From NCBI GenBank assembly GCA_013398275.1, contig VZSE01013216.1:1447917-1511916 (forward strand): a stretch of 64,000 nt of DNA, written 5' to 3'. The DNA comes from Promerops cafer (lineage: Eukaryota; Chordata; Aves; Passeriformes; Nectariniidae). The position numbers and the translations under genes were made by a program. This document shows positions 1-13,332 of this stretch, piece after piece (the stretch's first letter is position 1; every line of letters starts with the position of its first letter). The notes beneath the pieces were generated by a model. It ran no database searches and was not told the DNA's origin. It saw only the letters and a list, made by a program, of their open reading frames with translations.

Positions 1-42
1 AAAAAAAAAAAAAAAAAAAAAAAAACAAACCAAAAAAAAAAA
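1..42. repeat. Poly-A / A-rich tract at window edge
   Basis: The window opens with 25 uninterrupted A residues, then a short C-interrupted piece and 11 more A. It may continue to the left, so its true length and origin cannot be judged. It could be a plain mononucleotide repeat or the tail of a retrocopy lying outside the window. CR1, the main avian LINE, does not leave poly-A tails, so a CR1 origin is unlikely. Confidence 0.9.
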
Positions 43-3000
43 CTTCCTTAAATCAGAATAATTTTGTAAATCACTGAGGCATCAAGTCTGAAAATATTTC
101 AGAAGTCTCATTTTTAATTTTAAAAAGTACCCTAGGAATCAGCTAGAGATATTACACAAAGAAATAGCCTTTGGCAGGATGACTTAAAGTCTAAACTTTA
201 GATAGTCTGTGGCTTGAACATAAAATTGAATTTTCAAAACTGAAGATCTACAGCTTGAGTTGTTTGTGCAGCTGTTAATGGCATCAAATCATGAGTTCAT
301 TACAACTTTCTGATAAATTGTCTGATATATGGTAGATTGAAAAAGCAGTGAAACATCATAAATAAAACTACTTTCAACAACATAGCATGAATGGTCAATA
401 AAGGATGACTTTCCTTCACAACTTGTAACTTGTACCTTAATGAGTTTCAGTGGGCAGGACAATATAATTCTTATAAAAAATAGAGGGGCAAAGCAGCAAC
501 TTGGCATATACTCTGATTCTGTTTGCTCCTGGATTGTGAAGTAGTAGTCAGATTTTATTAGCTGCAATGGAGATATCCATGTTTTGGGTACCTTACTACT
601 GCAGACTGCACTGATGTGGCCACGCTGAACCCCACAATTCAGTGCTTCACTGTCTCTTCCCAAACAGACACAACAGATTTGTGCTTTGTGAAATAAGGAA
701 GTACCTGGCTGTCTCAGTAAAGCAAGCTGCCACCACAGATATTCCCTGTGTCTTTCTTGGCATAAAACTGTTGTCATAGAAGGAAATTTCCTCGTAGGTC
801 ACAACCCTCTGGATTCTGGGAGCAAAGACACAGGCAGGGGGCACGATGGGGATGACACAGCATGTTCCTATTGCTCGTACTGGGTTTTTCCTGAGCCTTA
901 GAAGTCTTGTTCAGATATACAGGTAGAACAAAAAGAGAGGTGCAATTATGAGGGACAAAATACCTAGTTGAGATTATCTGCAAGAACATCCTTGGTTTTT
1001 TCCTGATTCTCCAAAATTTACAATCTCTGTGTGCTGTATGCAGAGAAAGATGACACTACACAGTTCATTGATACATGTGAAATCTCAGAAAGAGCTCTTC
1101 TTGTTGTTCCCTTAATAAGAAAGAAGAGGACTAGATCCCTGTTTTGATCTCCAAGTATTTGTATTTCTATTTCTCCAAGTAATTATGATTATATTGTTTT
1201 AGGATTCTGAATTACCTGAAGGTGTCCTTTAAATGTTAATTTCCTTTTACTGGAATGATAGTATACATTTTGAAACAAATGATCAAAGATATAAGGTTTC
1301 TTAAGATGAAATAGCTTTGAAGATCATAAACAGACCCCTGGAAGGGAAATCTACATGGAAATTACTTAGATTAAGAGACAGAATTTGAGATGGCTCTAAT
1401 TATTTCTGGTAGGAGGATGACAAATACAGGGGCAGAGATGAGTAAGGGTTCAGAGATCTAAATTCTGCATGGTTTTCAGTTTGGGTTTTGGGGGTTTTTG
1501 ACTCAAAAGTGAGTAAATTCAGGAAATTATCTTGAGACTGATATTAAGGTACACTAAGTAATCTCTCATTTGGGAAAATCAGTTACACACTGTTAAGGAA
1601 TCTGCAGTCTAGCTCTAATGTCTTTTTTCTTTTTTTATTTCACAGGATTTTGTTTGCACTTGTCATGTTTAAATGTTTCATGTATAAATATTTAAAGGAT
1701 CATTTGGAGGTGAAAACTAAGGTAGATAATGACTGTTGAGCCTAGAGGCTGACTAAACTGTTAAATCCATGCTAAGAGAAACACCAGGAAGCCTCTTACT
1801 TCTCTTACCAGGAACTGCTGGTAACCTTTGGCAGGTACATAGACATCCATTTGAGGCATACTCCAGTGCAGTTCTTTATGCAAGGCAAGTCTTAATCTCA
1901 TGAAAGAAATCCTTTCGCCATTATTTCACCTACATCCTGCCATCATAATTAAAAGAAGATTTTCCTGGAAAAACTGTTTAGTAGTTTCATGGAACTACTG
2001 TTTAGTAGTTCCTTCCTCTTTTAAGGGGGTTCTTAGGTGGCAACAAATACTACTGCTACACAGAAGAGATAGGAGCTAACTCAAATGGATGAAATCTCAG
2101 TTATTAAGAAATGAAAATTTCAAAAATACTGAGGAAGAATGTGTTATCATGTACAATATTAAGGCTGGCTTACTGTTTTTAACATTTTAACAGAATTTTG
2201 ACATTTTTTCCCATCTAGACACAGTCCATGTTTGGAAGAATTCATTTCACATTATGGAAAACAAATTACGCCTTTGCAATTAATGGTTTTAAACATTTTC
2301 ATTTCATTGAGGCTTAAGAGGCAAGAAAAAGTACACAGAGGAGACTTAGTTTGGGGAAAACAGTTGGAACTGACAAAACCAGCAATGGATAGAGAGATGA
2401 AATTGAGAATCTGAGACATGATGATAAGCAGCTTTTTAAAGATGCCCTCTGCTTGTGCTTTGTAGCTAAAGATAGAGGGCTGGTCATCTTCCCTGCCAAG
2501 TCCTTACAATGATGTGCAGCACTCCTGTGCAGTTGACACCTGACTGTTGTCATCCACCTTGTTGCCCCTGCAGGACTGAAGGGCTTTTGCTGCTGGTCTA
2601 TAGTATGCTTAAATCTCCATAGAAATCTAAGTATAATCATTAAACATCCTAGATAGTTATAAAGTACATGGATTAAATAACATATAAATACTCAGATTTC
2701 TGAGATAATCTGCATATGAAAGGTTCTTGGAGAATTTTAAAACTAGAATTTTGACAGATTTTTTTCAGTACACATTTGGAACACTGTCACAAAGTTTGGG
2801 CTTTTCTAGCTTTCCAGACAACAAAGTTGTCTTATCATAGCAACTACAAGGTTATGAAAATGTTGGTTCACATCAAAACCTATTAACATTTTTCTCCAAA
2901 TTACATCACATTAGAAATTAGAAACCACCTTTACTGCATCTTCTGACAATATTTTAAAAAGACATACACACCCTCTGCCAACAAATAAGAAAGAGACTTA

Positions 3001-3280
3001 TATCTGAGCAGGTGCATTATTAAAAGTAGAAAAGCAACCCAAATTCTGCTTTACTGTCCAAAATCCCATTTGGTTTTCTCTAGGAGTAACACATGCACTA
3101 TTACCCAAGTGATGTCTCTCCAGATTAATACAGGGAGCTATTCTCTCTGTTAAAGGAAGAATGCTTTAAGCCACAGAAGAAATGCAAGTAATTTAAAGGT
3201 CCCTCTGCACAGGCGAAGGGAAAGAAACTGGAGAAGGGCTAGGAAAATCTAATTTGGTCCTGCATTTCTGTTCTTGGTAG
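43..3280. other. Unique non-coding sequence
   Basis: AT-rich unique sequence. Short open frames at 289-989 (minus) and 2232-2640 (both strands) overlap each other and match no protein I know. The only structure I see is a short repeated and inverted motif at 1973-2012, listed separately. No repeat family, promoter or RNA gene was recognised. Confidence 0.7.
1973..2012. repeat. Short direct repeat with internal hairpin
   Basis: The 14-mer actgtttagtagtt occurs at 1973-1986 and again at 1997-2010. The second copy sits inside an inverted repeat, ggaactac (1991-1998) and gtagttcc (2005-2012), which is an 8-base stem with a 6-base loop. This is probably a local slippage or template-switch duplication. 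No function is implied. Confidence 0.7.
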
Positions 3281-3590
3281 GGACTGTTATATCTTCCAGT
3301 TTTCAAGAGAGCTGAAGTAGCAAAACCTGCTGAAGAAGAGGTTTCTAGAGATGGTGGATTTGCTGCACTGGGCAAGCTGCAGCCTTTTTTATTGTAATTG
3401 CAGTCACAGAAGTGTTCTTGCTTGCCTTTTACTGAGATTTGTTTTGGTCATTCCACAGCAGTCAGTTGCAAAACCACTGGTTGGTGGTGCATTGGTGCCA
3501 AGATATGATAACTTATTTCAAAACTCTGGCTTATTTGGCTATGTACCAGCAACAGGATTTGATAACTCATTTCAAAGTAGCATGAAATAG
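3281..3590 (+). other. Exon-like patch (candidate, unproven)
   Basis: Two adjacent short reading frames look more protein-like than the surroundings. The first is open from 3281 to a TAA at 3395-3397. It follows an acceptor-like stretch ending in AG at 3298-3299 and reads K-R-A-E-V-A-K-P-A-E-E-E-V-S-R-D-G-G-F. The second follows an acceptor-like 'ttggtcattccacag' ending at 3458. It runs in phase 0 from 3459 to a TAG at 3588-3590 and contains S-V-A-K-P-L-V-G-G, Y-D-N-L-F-Q and F-D-N-S-F-Q. The two share a V-A-K-P core about 150 bases apart, and the D-N-x-F-Q motif recurs within the second. The next AATAAA is at 4260-4265. I do not recognise the protein. A minus-strand frame (3193-3375) overlaps the first part. 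Both frames may be chance or the remains of an old exon. Confidence 0.15.
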
Positions 3591-6172
3591 TTCCATCTGG
3601 CCCTTAGCATTTCCAAGGCAAGCACAGTGCATTAAACCCAGAAAAGGCTGTAGGTCACCAATGTGCTTTACTTTTGACAAATCTTCATGGGCTGTTTTTC
3701 TGGGATTGAATTTGTACTTTTATTTCCTCCTGCAGAAGCCTACTTATTTTTCATTGATTTCCATTAAAGTGAGGAGAGCACCGATCCAGAAACAGTTCAT
3801 GAATTGCATTATCCAGTTTAATTAGAGGGAACAGAAAGTTTCTGCACAGACAGAATAGTCAGCATTCAGCCTAAAATGCAACTTCGGACAGTAATGGCTG
3901 CAGCTAGCAATGATCTGAAGTCCCAGCCAGTGCCAATTACCCCTTCCACTCATTATGCAGTACATTAACAATGATGCTATAGCATGTTCTGTGTTTTAAT
4001 ATTTAGTACTATATAGCAAATATGTATGTTTAAGTTTCTTTCTCAATTCAAACCTGTGTCAGAAATAGTGTACTAGCAAGTTCATTTGAATTATGTATTA
4101 AATCAAATCCTTCTTTTGCTTTTTCTAGCTGTCTATAAATCTTCTGCTATCAAGCCAATTAAATATTTGTAGTAACAAAAAGTAAATAATCTGTATACAC
4201 TTGTTACCTTGATGCTGCAATAATTTTATGGACAGGATGTGAAATCCTAAAAGTTCACCAATAAAGCTGTACTTGGGAGAACATAAAGATATGCATCAGC
4301 TGAGATCTGTGCTAGGGAAATTAAGGGAAAAAGAATACACAGCAGCTTTCCCAGATCATGTAAGCTTACATTCTCTGTTGGAACATGATGATACTCAAAT
4401 ACTTGCTAGAGATTAAATGGTATTGGGTAGAGGCATATGCAGTTCTCAGATTCTGGCAATAAATACTTTGCATCTTAGTGCAGACACAAGTTCAGAGAGG
4501 ACAAGGTTTAATACAGTCAGAGCATTCCAGGAAATGTCATAGTTCAGTTTCACCATGTTGATAAAATTCAAAAGAAAAATACTAAGAGATTGAAAATACC
4601 CTATAAAATTTGTATTTTGGCTTGAAATGGTGGAAAAAATATGATTAGAGCATGAGGGCATGGCCAAGCCAACAGTTAGGTTTTCAGAGCTAACCAAAAT
4701 GTCCTATTAACTTTTTTTTCACTTCTTTGGCTTGAAGGACAACTTAGCCTTTACAGACCACACCTAGAGTATTGGGTCACACACCGTACCAACTGCTGAA
4801 TTACAACTAGCATCTACTAACCCTTGTTTTTTTACATTTCATACCTACAGAACCCCTAAAACAGACACTGGATTCATTGCTGAAGTTTCAGTTTCTTACA
4901 GATGTAATGGAAACATTGTTTCCTAGAAAGAAACGAAATTTCAAAAAAGTCCATGTGTACTTTCCCCCAGATCTGATCGATAGACTCTGGCAGTGGGACA
5001 CACAAACTAAATTCTGCTTAACAGAAGGGAGAATTTCTGACTGTTTGCTCCTCAACAGGGAGGATTAAAATAAACATAGTTGCAACTGTGGTACACCATC
5101 TTAGCTAGCTAAAAGTACCTCATTTTGTCAATACAGGTTTGTATTAAGGCCACTTCCAGTTTTAGAGTATGCTTGTTTGGATTGTCTCTTCCACCTGAGA
5201 ATTGAGCTGGAAAATTTTCTAGTATTTAATCACCTTTGATAAACACATCAAAACTACTGAGCTACATCACACACTAAAAACACAAAAAATTACACAGGAT
5301 TATGTGGATTCTTCCAACAGGAATTATTACAGAATTTTAGAGCTGAAAACTACCAGTGAAGGTACTTTCTATGCCTGTGTAATGGTAGTATCTGAAGCAC
5401 AAAAGAAATATGACCATGTAGATTTTCAAATTTTGAGTTTTGCTGTGAAAGGTCTACTAGTTAAAAGTAGGCTGCAGCTTGCATCACTTCACCAAGGGAA
5501 AGGCAGTAGTTCAGGCAAGTTCATTGTGAACTGACCACCTGCATTATGGGCTCCCACACAGATTCTTATCCCACATAAAGTTCATTTCTGCAGCAGATGC
5601 ACCATCAGTGTTTGAGTTGTCAAAAATTAAGTTACTTTAGCTGCAATTCAAAATTCAGAGATGGACGCGAGAGGTCACGGGCAGGATAAAATTAAATAGC
5701 TCATGTGCAGATAGCCTTACATTATCTTAATTGTTAAATAGTAAGCATGTAATTTTAAAACAATATTGGCATGGCTTAAAAGACTATACTCAAATCCAGC
5801 CCAGTGATCTCCTTTGTTTTGCAAATCTGACCAGAAGAGTTAGGAACACCAGGGAAATAATACCTCTCTGCATGGAAAGAATTCATGGTTGAAAGGGTGG
5901 TGGCAGAAACAAACAGCCAGCAAAAAAATTCCCATTAAATGCAATGCTGGTGCCTCTGTTCTGTTCCAGGACAATAAACTGCAGGCAAAACTATGTCCCA
6001 TACAGATCCACTACCTCCAGCATGCATGGTCTAGGATCAGGAGAGGATCTGTCCAGCAAGTACATGACACGCTACCACCAAGGAACAGGGAACTGGGTGG
6101 GAAGCAGAAGACTTGAGTCTGTACTAAATGAATGAGACCTAGCAGGCAATCCAATCAAAGTAAAATGAAGTA
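3591..6172. other. Unique non-coding sequence
   Basis: AT-rich sequence. Small plus-strand open frames at 4877-5068, 5304-5534 and 5889-6135 and a minus-strand one at 4446-4697 have no recognisable domain, no shared frame and no clear splice context. An AATAAA hexamer lies at 4260-4265. It would fit a 3' UTR end only if the patch at 3459-3590 is a real terminal exon; otherwise it is one of many chance hexamers in AT-rich DNA. Confidence 0.65.
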
Positions 6173-6244
6173 GGATGGATGGGTGGGTGGATGGATGGGT
6201 GGGAGGGTGGGTGGTTGGATGGTTGGATGGATGGATGGATGGAT
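6173..6244 (+). repeat. (GGAT)n / (GGGT)n tetranucleotide repeat
   Basis: An interrupted tetranucleotide array of GGAT units, with GGGT, GGGA and GGTT variants in the middle. The core GGGTGGGAGGGTGGG at 6197-6211 has four G-triplets separated by single bases, the classical form of a very stable parallel G-quadruplex. An open frame starting at 6183 and rich in Gly and Trp is only the translation of this repeat. Confidence 0.95.
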
Positions 6245-9200
6245 AAGGAAATTTATCTCAGTACATAGTCTGTGTAGAAATAGGAAAAGAAAAAATCACA
6301 TGATCATAAAGTATTTATTATGGCACATCAGAAAACCTGTGTTCAAGAATTTACAGCAGCTCCTCACAGTTTCTTTCTAAAACCCCATAGCTTTGAACCT
6401 TTGTAAGTACAAATTCCTTGCATGCAGAATATACAGTATGTGCTTAGTATTCATGTAGGATTTTTGCTGGTGAAAAATTTTTATTTTTATTTTGATAACA
6501 CTTCCTTAATTTGGATATAAGTCTAGCTTTGTATCTTTTCAAACAGAAAAACATAGTTTATGTGATTATTCACCCTATAAATCATATAATACACACTGAG
6601 AATATGCTGGGGGGGGAACTATTCTCTCTTTTCCTTTGTGCACTATAATATATCAGTTTTTGTGGCAATAATTTAAACTCCTAAATGTTGTTAATCAAAT
6701 CTTCTATTATTACAGTTCTGAGAAAGAGATATCGAAATACCTAGCTTCTGAAACATATGGGCTTGGGAAATGTTAAAAATGTGGCACTGAATTCCTTGAA
6801 GAAGCTGTATTTAAAAAGAATACTATGCTTTAATTTTGCATGTCGGATTCTTTTTTTTTTTTTAATAAATGCTCACAATATGTAATTCTTTTCTTAACTG
6901 CAGTGGGATTCTCATAAATAAAAGGTCTCCAAAATTAGCCAGTCTTTACCATCAATCACAAAGATGTCCTAGATATTCAGTTGACATTTGTACTTCTAGC
7001 ACTGGCCACCTAGAGGCAGTGTAAATAAACAGATACCTAAGCACAGGTAGGTCTGACAGGCCCCTGTGCGTGGCTCAGATTCACCTACGGCTGCAGGGGA
7101 CAGTGCAGCAATGCTCTGAGGGGCTAAGAGGCACCTTAGGTCTCCAACGAGAGCATCATGGGCACATGCTCAAGGTTAATCATCAGAGTAAGGTGAAGAA
7201 GTTGTTAACAGAGAATCAGACAGGCTCTTGATTTTTATTTGCATCCTTTTGCAGCATGTGGTACAAGTCTTTCTGTCACTTGAGCACTTTTACCAGCTAG
7301 CATTCCTTTTATTCTTTCTGTAGGACTTGTTGATGTCACACAAAGTCTTTTGCACTTTTCCAATGCCACATAAAAGTTTTCAATGATTCGTGCGTTTTCA
7401 GTAAGCATTAAAGTTTTTGAATAACTATCTTTAGCGAGACATTCTTCTGTCTGATGATGTACAGGAAAACTAAAAAGAAAAAAGACTGACTTTTCCTGGG
7501 GATTATTCTTGACAATGCCATTAGGTAATTTTCTGAAGTCCAGACAAAATCATTTTCTTTAGCCTGATAATCCCACAAATTAAAAGAATTAGGTATTCTT
7601 GTGGAATTCAGCACATAGTTGAATGAAAATCAGATCCACTATCCAATCTAGAAATGTAAGTATGTCAAAACCTAGGTTTTTTCCTAGCTACTGCATTTTC
7701 TTTGCCATAATTGGTTCCTTAATTTGAGGCCATAAAGGCTGACTCTGCCACAATACTGGGCATAGATAAGTACCTTCTCTCAAAAGAAATTACATGTTCT
7801 GGTATTATGATGGCATTCCTTGTGGGAAAGGATAAAACTTCCTTGAAAATGTCTGGTTTATATATAACAATTTTATTAACTGCTTATATTTATTTTCCTC
7901 CAAAAGGTTTCCTCAGCAATGTCTAAATGTATTTCTACTTAATAATAAGCTGACATAGTTTTCTACCAGAAAAAAAAAGGATGATGAGGCATACTAATAA
8001 GCACAGCTGTATGTTCCTTTCTTACATATGGCCTTTTTGCAAATGTGTTAAAGAATAAACTTTTGAATTCTAGTTAATTTAGCATCTTAAGAAAAGTTTA
8101 AAATATCATGTGACATTATGGTTCAAGCATGCAGAGTGTTGTAAGAACCAGCTAGAGTATTTTTCTTACAAAAATACTAGGAACCTCATAGGAGAATGTG
8201 AGGATACAGAAAGAAAATTTTCTAGTGATCCAATTAAGTCCCTTTGTCAGATTCCTCTGTGAATTGCAAATTCAGAGCAGAACTGGCAAAATCTCATGTA
8301 ATTTGAAAAAATCACTGTAACACCAGTAATTGACAACATTCTGAAACACCATCTTGAAAAGATGAAGACCAAAATTTATATCCCTGAAATAGAGGAATGG
8401 AAGAGTAGATAGATTATATATTTCTAGTTGCATTGTGGCTGCAGGGTTGTACCTGGTAGGCCTGGAAATGAACCTGAAAAACTCTTTTTCACCTCCATGA
8501 TACAGTCACCATTAGAAAGCCCATCTATAATAAATGGCAACCCAACAGTCCTCCTACTTTACTATAATTGTTTTCTGAGTGGAAACACAGCATCTAATCA
8601 TCACAGATACTCAGAACTGTATCACAAAACTACCATAACAACAGACTGGCTTCTTTTTACCGGACTTCCCAATCAGTTGTTAAACGCTTCAGGGAAAAAA
8701 ACAACAAAACAGCTGATAAACCAGATTCTGAGTGAGAAAAGGCCTGACTGAATTTTGAAATTTGTTCATTGCCAGTTAGAAATTCATAGTATCTGATTCA
8801 ACAGTAATGGCTACTGGGCCTGGAGGGAAAGTAAAGAATTAACTCATCTGAATCTAGTCAAAGATAGGGACTGGGGGTTTTGTCTTACATAAATTCTACT
8901 ATACATGTTCCATCATATGCCAAGCATGATGGAAAATAAAGGAAAAATGAGATTAGTTTAAGGTTTTCTAAATATAGAAAAGAAATAAATGATGCTTTAT
9001 CTAATTGTTGAAGACACTGCAGAAGAGAATGATTAACCAATGCAGGGTGGTGAGAGCAATATAAAGTAGGTTAATCATCTAGAGCTCATGCAAACCCTGT
9101 TAGCCTCTAGTCAGACATTTCCCTAAGGTATCAACATAATTTGAATTTCAAAAAGACCTTAAGAGAATACAGTTCTTTCTTTTTTGTTAAATAGGGATTT

Positions 9201-12084
9201 GGACCATAAAAAAATCAACTTTACCTTTTCTAAACTTCTGTGTAATCATCTGATCTGAGCTAGTAGCTTAAAACTGAGCAATGTGAGCATTTCCCATTAG
9301 CTCCAGAGAAGGCAGTGGCAAAGCTCCCACCAAGTTTTTTAGTCCTTAGTCCAAGATACTAAGTACTTGGAAATTCTCATGAAGCTAGATAATCTTTTCT
9401 AGATGAGAAAGGTTTTATGCCATGCTATGTTACACATCTATGCTCTCCATTCCATGGGGATACAAATCCGTACTCCATCTGTGAAGCCAATGTAGCTAAC
9501 TTATACCACCTGGGCATCTGATGCACGCACACAAAAAATAGCTAAAATATGATTTCCCAGTGTAATATTCATAGAAATGAAAAGCAAACCTGAGAGGAAA
9601 AGCCCCGTAATTCAACCCATGAGCATGTGTATAGAAAAGCAGCATTTGTTTTCATTATCTTTCTTTTTAATTCCAGATTTTAAAAATTCCAAAACTGCCT
9701 CTCATGCTGTTAATAAAATGTGTTACTGTAGTACTGAGGAGCAGAAATTTAGTGAGACTATATTAAATCTAACTGATTTTAGGCAGCCATCAGGAATATT
9801 CATAACAAGGAGAAGTGACCTTAAAAATACTGAGCTCTTGCACTGTATTTGTAGGATGTGTCATTGTTCTCTCTCAACTCCCACTCCTCAAATTTAAAAA
9901 TCTAAATTTTGCATTGCTGAGAACATTACAGCCATCATTTAGAAATGAAAAAGAGCCTATGTATTAAAAAAATTATTTTAGGTATTTGTAAGTCTAGCAT
10001 GGTGGATTTTCCTTAATTTTCATGGCTTTGATAGTCACTGGGATTTTAAAGTTTGTAGTAGTAAAGGTAACAAATTCTCATGAGTGATGACTCTTACTGA
10101 GTCAAAAAAATTGCCTTGTAACTTCTGTTTCTCAAAATCAAACAAAGAATGACAAAAAACCCCATCCTAATAACAACTGAGCAAGTCCCACTATTATACT
10201 ACTATCGAAAGAAAATTGCTAGAAAAAAAAAAGCTTGCCTATGAAGGACCTCCATCAAAACAATTAAGTTTGGGTAGTGATTCAGAGGGTTTCTGATACA
10301 CTAAGCACTAACTACAGTGTCTTCCTAATGCAAGTCATGCGTAAACAACTTACTTAGCTATTGAAAGTCCTGAATATGAACCATAAAGGATGGGGCATTT
10401 TAACAGTATAAAAGAGATGCTAGATAGGTAATTTTGTATGTATTAAAGGCAGTGTTAGAGATTTATCATCCTTTTAAAAGGATAGAGGGAAAGTAAGGTA
10501 AAACAATCCTGACAGGAAAACACCTGAACAGCACAAAGATTAGAATATCACTTATACAAATGACAGTTACTTGCTTTACAGATTTTTTTTTCTTTTTATG
10601 TGACTCAGATCAGCATTCAGCTCCTCAGCACATGTTTTGAATTCTGCTTTTCTGGAGAGTCTTACCCTAATTTTTTTACAGGAATTTATTTTATTCTTTT
10701 TCTCCCTTTTAAAGCTGAGCTTCTTTAAATGTTACAGGCTACACTGTCTTAAATAAGTCTTGATTTTATACTTGTGTTTTTGGAGATGATGGGGAGATAT
10801 ACAGGTGACTAGAGAAGCTTGCACATTTACACATTGACAGATTTGCAAAAATCTTTCTGTTTCATCCTAATCCTATTTTTCTAGGCTATTCTCTGATTGA
10901 CTAAACTGACATCTTAGCAAAAATTATCAAACCCATTTCCCTTTGAGCTTTACTTCCAGTTTAAAAGCTCAGTCATCCATAAGGCACTTTGGACTTCAAA
11001 GATGGTGAATCAGACGCATAGCTATGGCATGTGTAACACTAGAATTCATAATATTCTGTATATTAGATTGATATTTGCCCCATTTTCTAGAACAATGCCA
11101 GACCCAGACAATGTTTTGTTGATTGACCCTGCTTTTTCTGTTGTAGCTTAAGACAAATACCTCCATAGTTGACTCTTTTCACATCTGTAATTCAGAAAAG
11201 ATTAATTCTTTTCCCTTTCTAAGAGGAAATATAATTGCCATACAATCTCAAGAGCCCAAAATTATTTCTTCAATCTGATTTTGTGCTTCCTTCAAATTAC
11301 ACTTTTTTTAAAGAAGGAAAGGAAGAGGAAAATCAAACAAGCTAATTTGGATTTTATGAATAAACCCCAGATTCTCAGTACACAAATGAAAATTAATTGC
11401 TTATACAATACTTCTAAAAGTAATATGGGAAGAATGCATTTCTTTCTAGAAACAGAATCATCTGGGACCTGATACAAATTTTGGAAGAATGATACATTAC
11501 ACTAGATTTGTTTATGTAATGTCATTGAAAATCTTCATTTTGGAAGTTTCAGTCAGGAAGTAAATCAAGAGAAAATTATTACAATTGACCAGAAACTAGG
11601 TATTATTAATTTTCTTTTGACTGTTTAGGTACTTGGATATACTGCAGCATTCTCATTCTTCCTCATAAGAGCTGGGTATCACAGAGTCTGGGATGTATTT
11701 CTTACCACTGCACAAATTTTGGAACTCATGGTCTCCATTTTATAGAAGAGGGAGAAAAGCCTAGAAGCCATGAAAAGAATCTGAATTTCCCTGTGTCCTA
11801 CTCACTGGCCTAACTCTGTTATATTCCAGACCTAATGGTTAACCACATCTTTGTCACCCTGAGACAGCAAACAGTTTGAAACTATACATATCTGCTTATT
11901 CAGTGCTATTAGGGGACATGAAAACATTATGTTTGTGATAACCAGTTATCTTCCAAATGAGGTGGAACTTTAAAAATTTTAGTGGGACCTGAACGGGTGT
12001 GGTTTTTAAAACAGTTCTGTTAAAGGACAAATAATTGATCTGATAGTTCCATGTGTCGATAGTCATCACAAAGACAAGAATCTC
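6245..12084. other. Unique non-coding sequence
   Basis: AT-rich sequence with no recognised repeat family or gene. Poly-T near 6850-6863 and a G-run near 6610 are the only simple tracts. Small frames at 7408-7614 (minus), 8428-8751 and 9577-9897 (plus) and an antisense pair at 11281-11477 have no recognisable domain. The 9577 frame crosses a good acceptor-like sequence (pyrimidine-rich, ending in AG at 9675-9676), but no partner donor or homology is evident. Confidence 0.65.
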
Positions 12085-12123
12085 TTAATTAAGTTAAATT
12101 AAGCTAAATTAAATTAAATTAAA
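12085..12123. repeat. (TTAAA)n-type microsatellite
   Basis: A short array of TTAAA/TTAAG/CTAAA pentamers, imperfect on the left and perfect on the right. It is a simple sequence repeat with no associated coding signal. Confidence 0.85.
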
Positions 12124-13262
12124 CTTCTTGACAATATTTTTAGGTTTTCCAAAGACCAAAGACCCCAGAACAAGGTTTGGTGCTCTCTGAACTGTGCCTG
12201 AAGGGTTGGTCTGAGCTTTTAACTCTTCTGTCCATTGCAACTATTTGCTCTGTCCTATCCTGCACCATTATAAAATAATAACAGTTTACTACTCACAACA
12301 GTAAAGATCAGTAGCACTTAGGCCAGTGCCTATGTCAGGAGGAGGACTGGAGGCAAGAGAGCAGCAGAAGGAAAGAGGGTGAGATTATTCACGTGCTGCA
12401 GTTCTGACTCAAACCACTTATGCCAATCTGATTCAGTTCTACAGGCCCTTCTACTTTGATAATTCAGCAGCAAAGAACTTAGTGATCCTGATAAACTTGC
12501 TTTCAAACTCCTGTCTTGGCTGTGCTACTCACTCACAGAAGGAGCAAGCAGAGAAACAAAGCACTGCTTTTCCATGTCTTCACACTCTCCAAACTCTCTC
12601 TGCACCACCTCCAGTTCCTCTCCGGTAACACTCACAATGGTATTCCTCTGCTAATCTCCTCCTGTGTAACACACTTCAAAACAGGATTTCTCACATATAA
12701 CCAGGGAGAGGAGATACTCTGCATAAGGAGAGTGAAATCAGGGAGAGAGGTATGTTGAAAGTAAGTTGTGGAAGTTTGGACGACCCATCACATAGGACGT
12801 AAGAGGACCCAAGGAACCAGGAAAGAGAGAAACTTAAGTTCATATTACCATTGCAAAGTTCATCCAGCTCAAAAGCATATACCAGCAGCAACTGAAAATA
12901 TATTTAACTTCTTACCCTACTAATTCTCATTTTACATACTTGTTTATACATAGTCCATTCAGCCCTCAGCAGCAGAGTTGTCAGATTTGTAATGTGACGT
13001 TTCATGGATGCATGAATATTTGAGCTGTAATTATTTTATCCAAACAAGTTTGTTCTACATTAATCACAGTATAACTAGATTTCAAAATATGTGTCTTTAG
13101 AAAGCACTGAGGCAGAAAATAGGTATCAAAATCCTATTAATTGTATATACAATAAAAAACCCAGCTGTATAGACCAGCACATGCGGGTAGGGAAAAAAAG
13201 GGAAAAATCATATAATTGTTTAAAGCACAGAGATTAACTATTTAGAATCCTACCAGCAGACA
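12124..13262. other. Unique non-coding sequence
   Basis: Mixed-composition sequence. Open frames at 12516-12758 (plus) and 12691-12891 (minus) overlap antisense and have no recognised domain. I see nothing else to annotate. Confidence 0.65.
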
Positions 13263-13332
13263 ATTAAATTAATAATAGATACTGGTATTAAATTAATAAT
13301 AGATACTGGTATTAAATTAATAATAGATACTG
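13263..13332 (+). repeat. 24-base tandem repeat, 2.9 copies
   Basis: A 24-base unit beginning attaaattaataatag and ending atactggt is present as two identical full copies (13263-13286 and 13287-13310) and a third copy identical for its first 22 bases (13311-13332). The identity between copies implies a recent local expansion or ongoing homogenisation, so copy number may vary between individuals. Confidence 0.95.

Noticed and set aside
4260..4265. AATAAA as a polyadenylation signal
   Set aside because: The hexamer is frequent by chance in AT-rich DNA; it matters only if the exon-like patch at 3459-3590 is confirmed.
6183..6380. Gly/Trp/Met-rich ORF
   Set aside because: Its N-terminal third is a translation of the GGAT/GGGT microsatellite; the rest has no recognisable domain.
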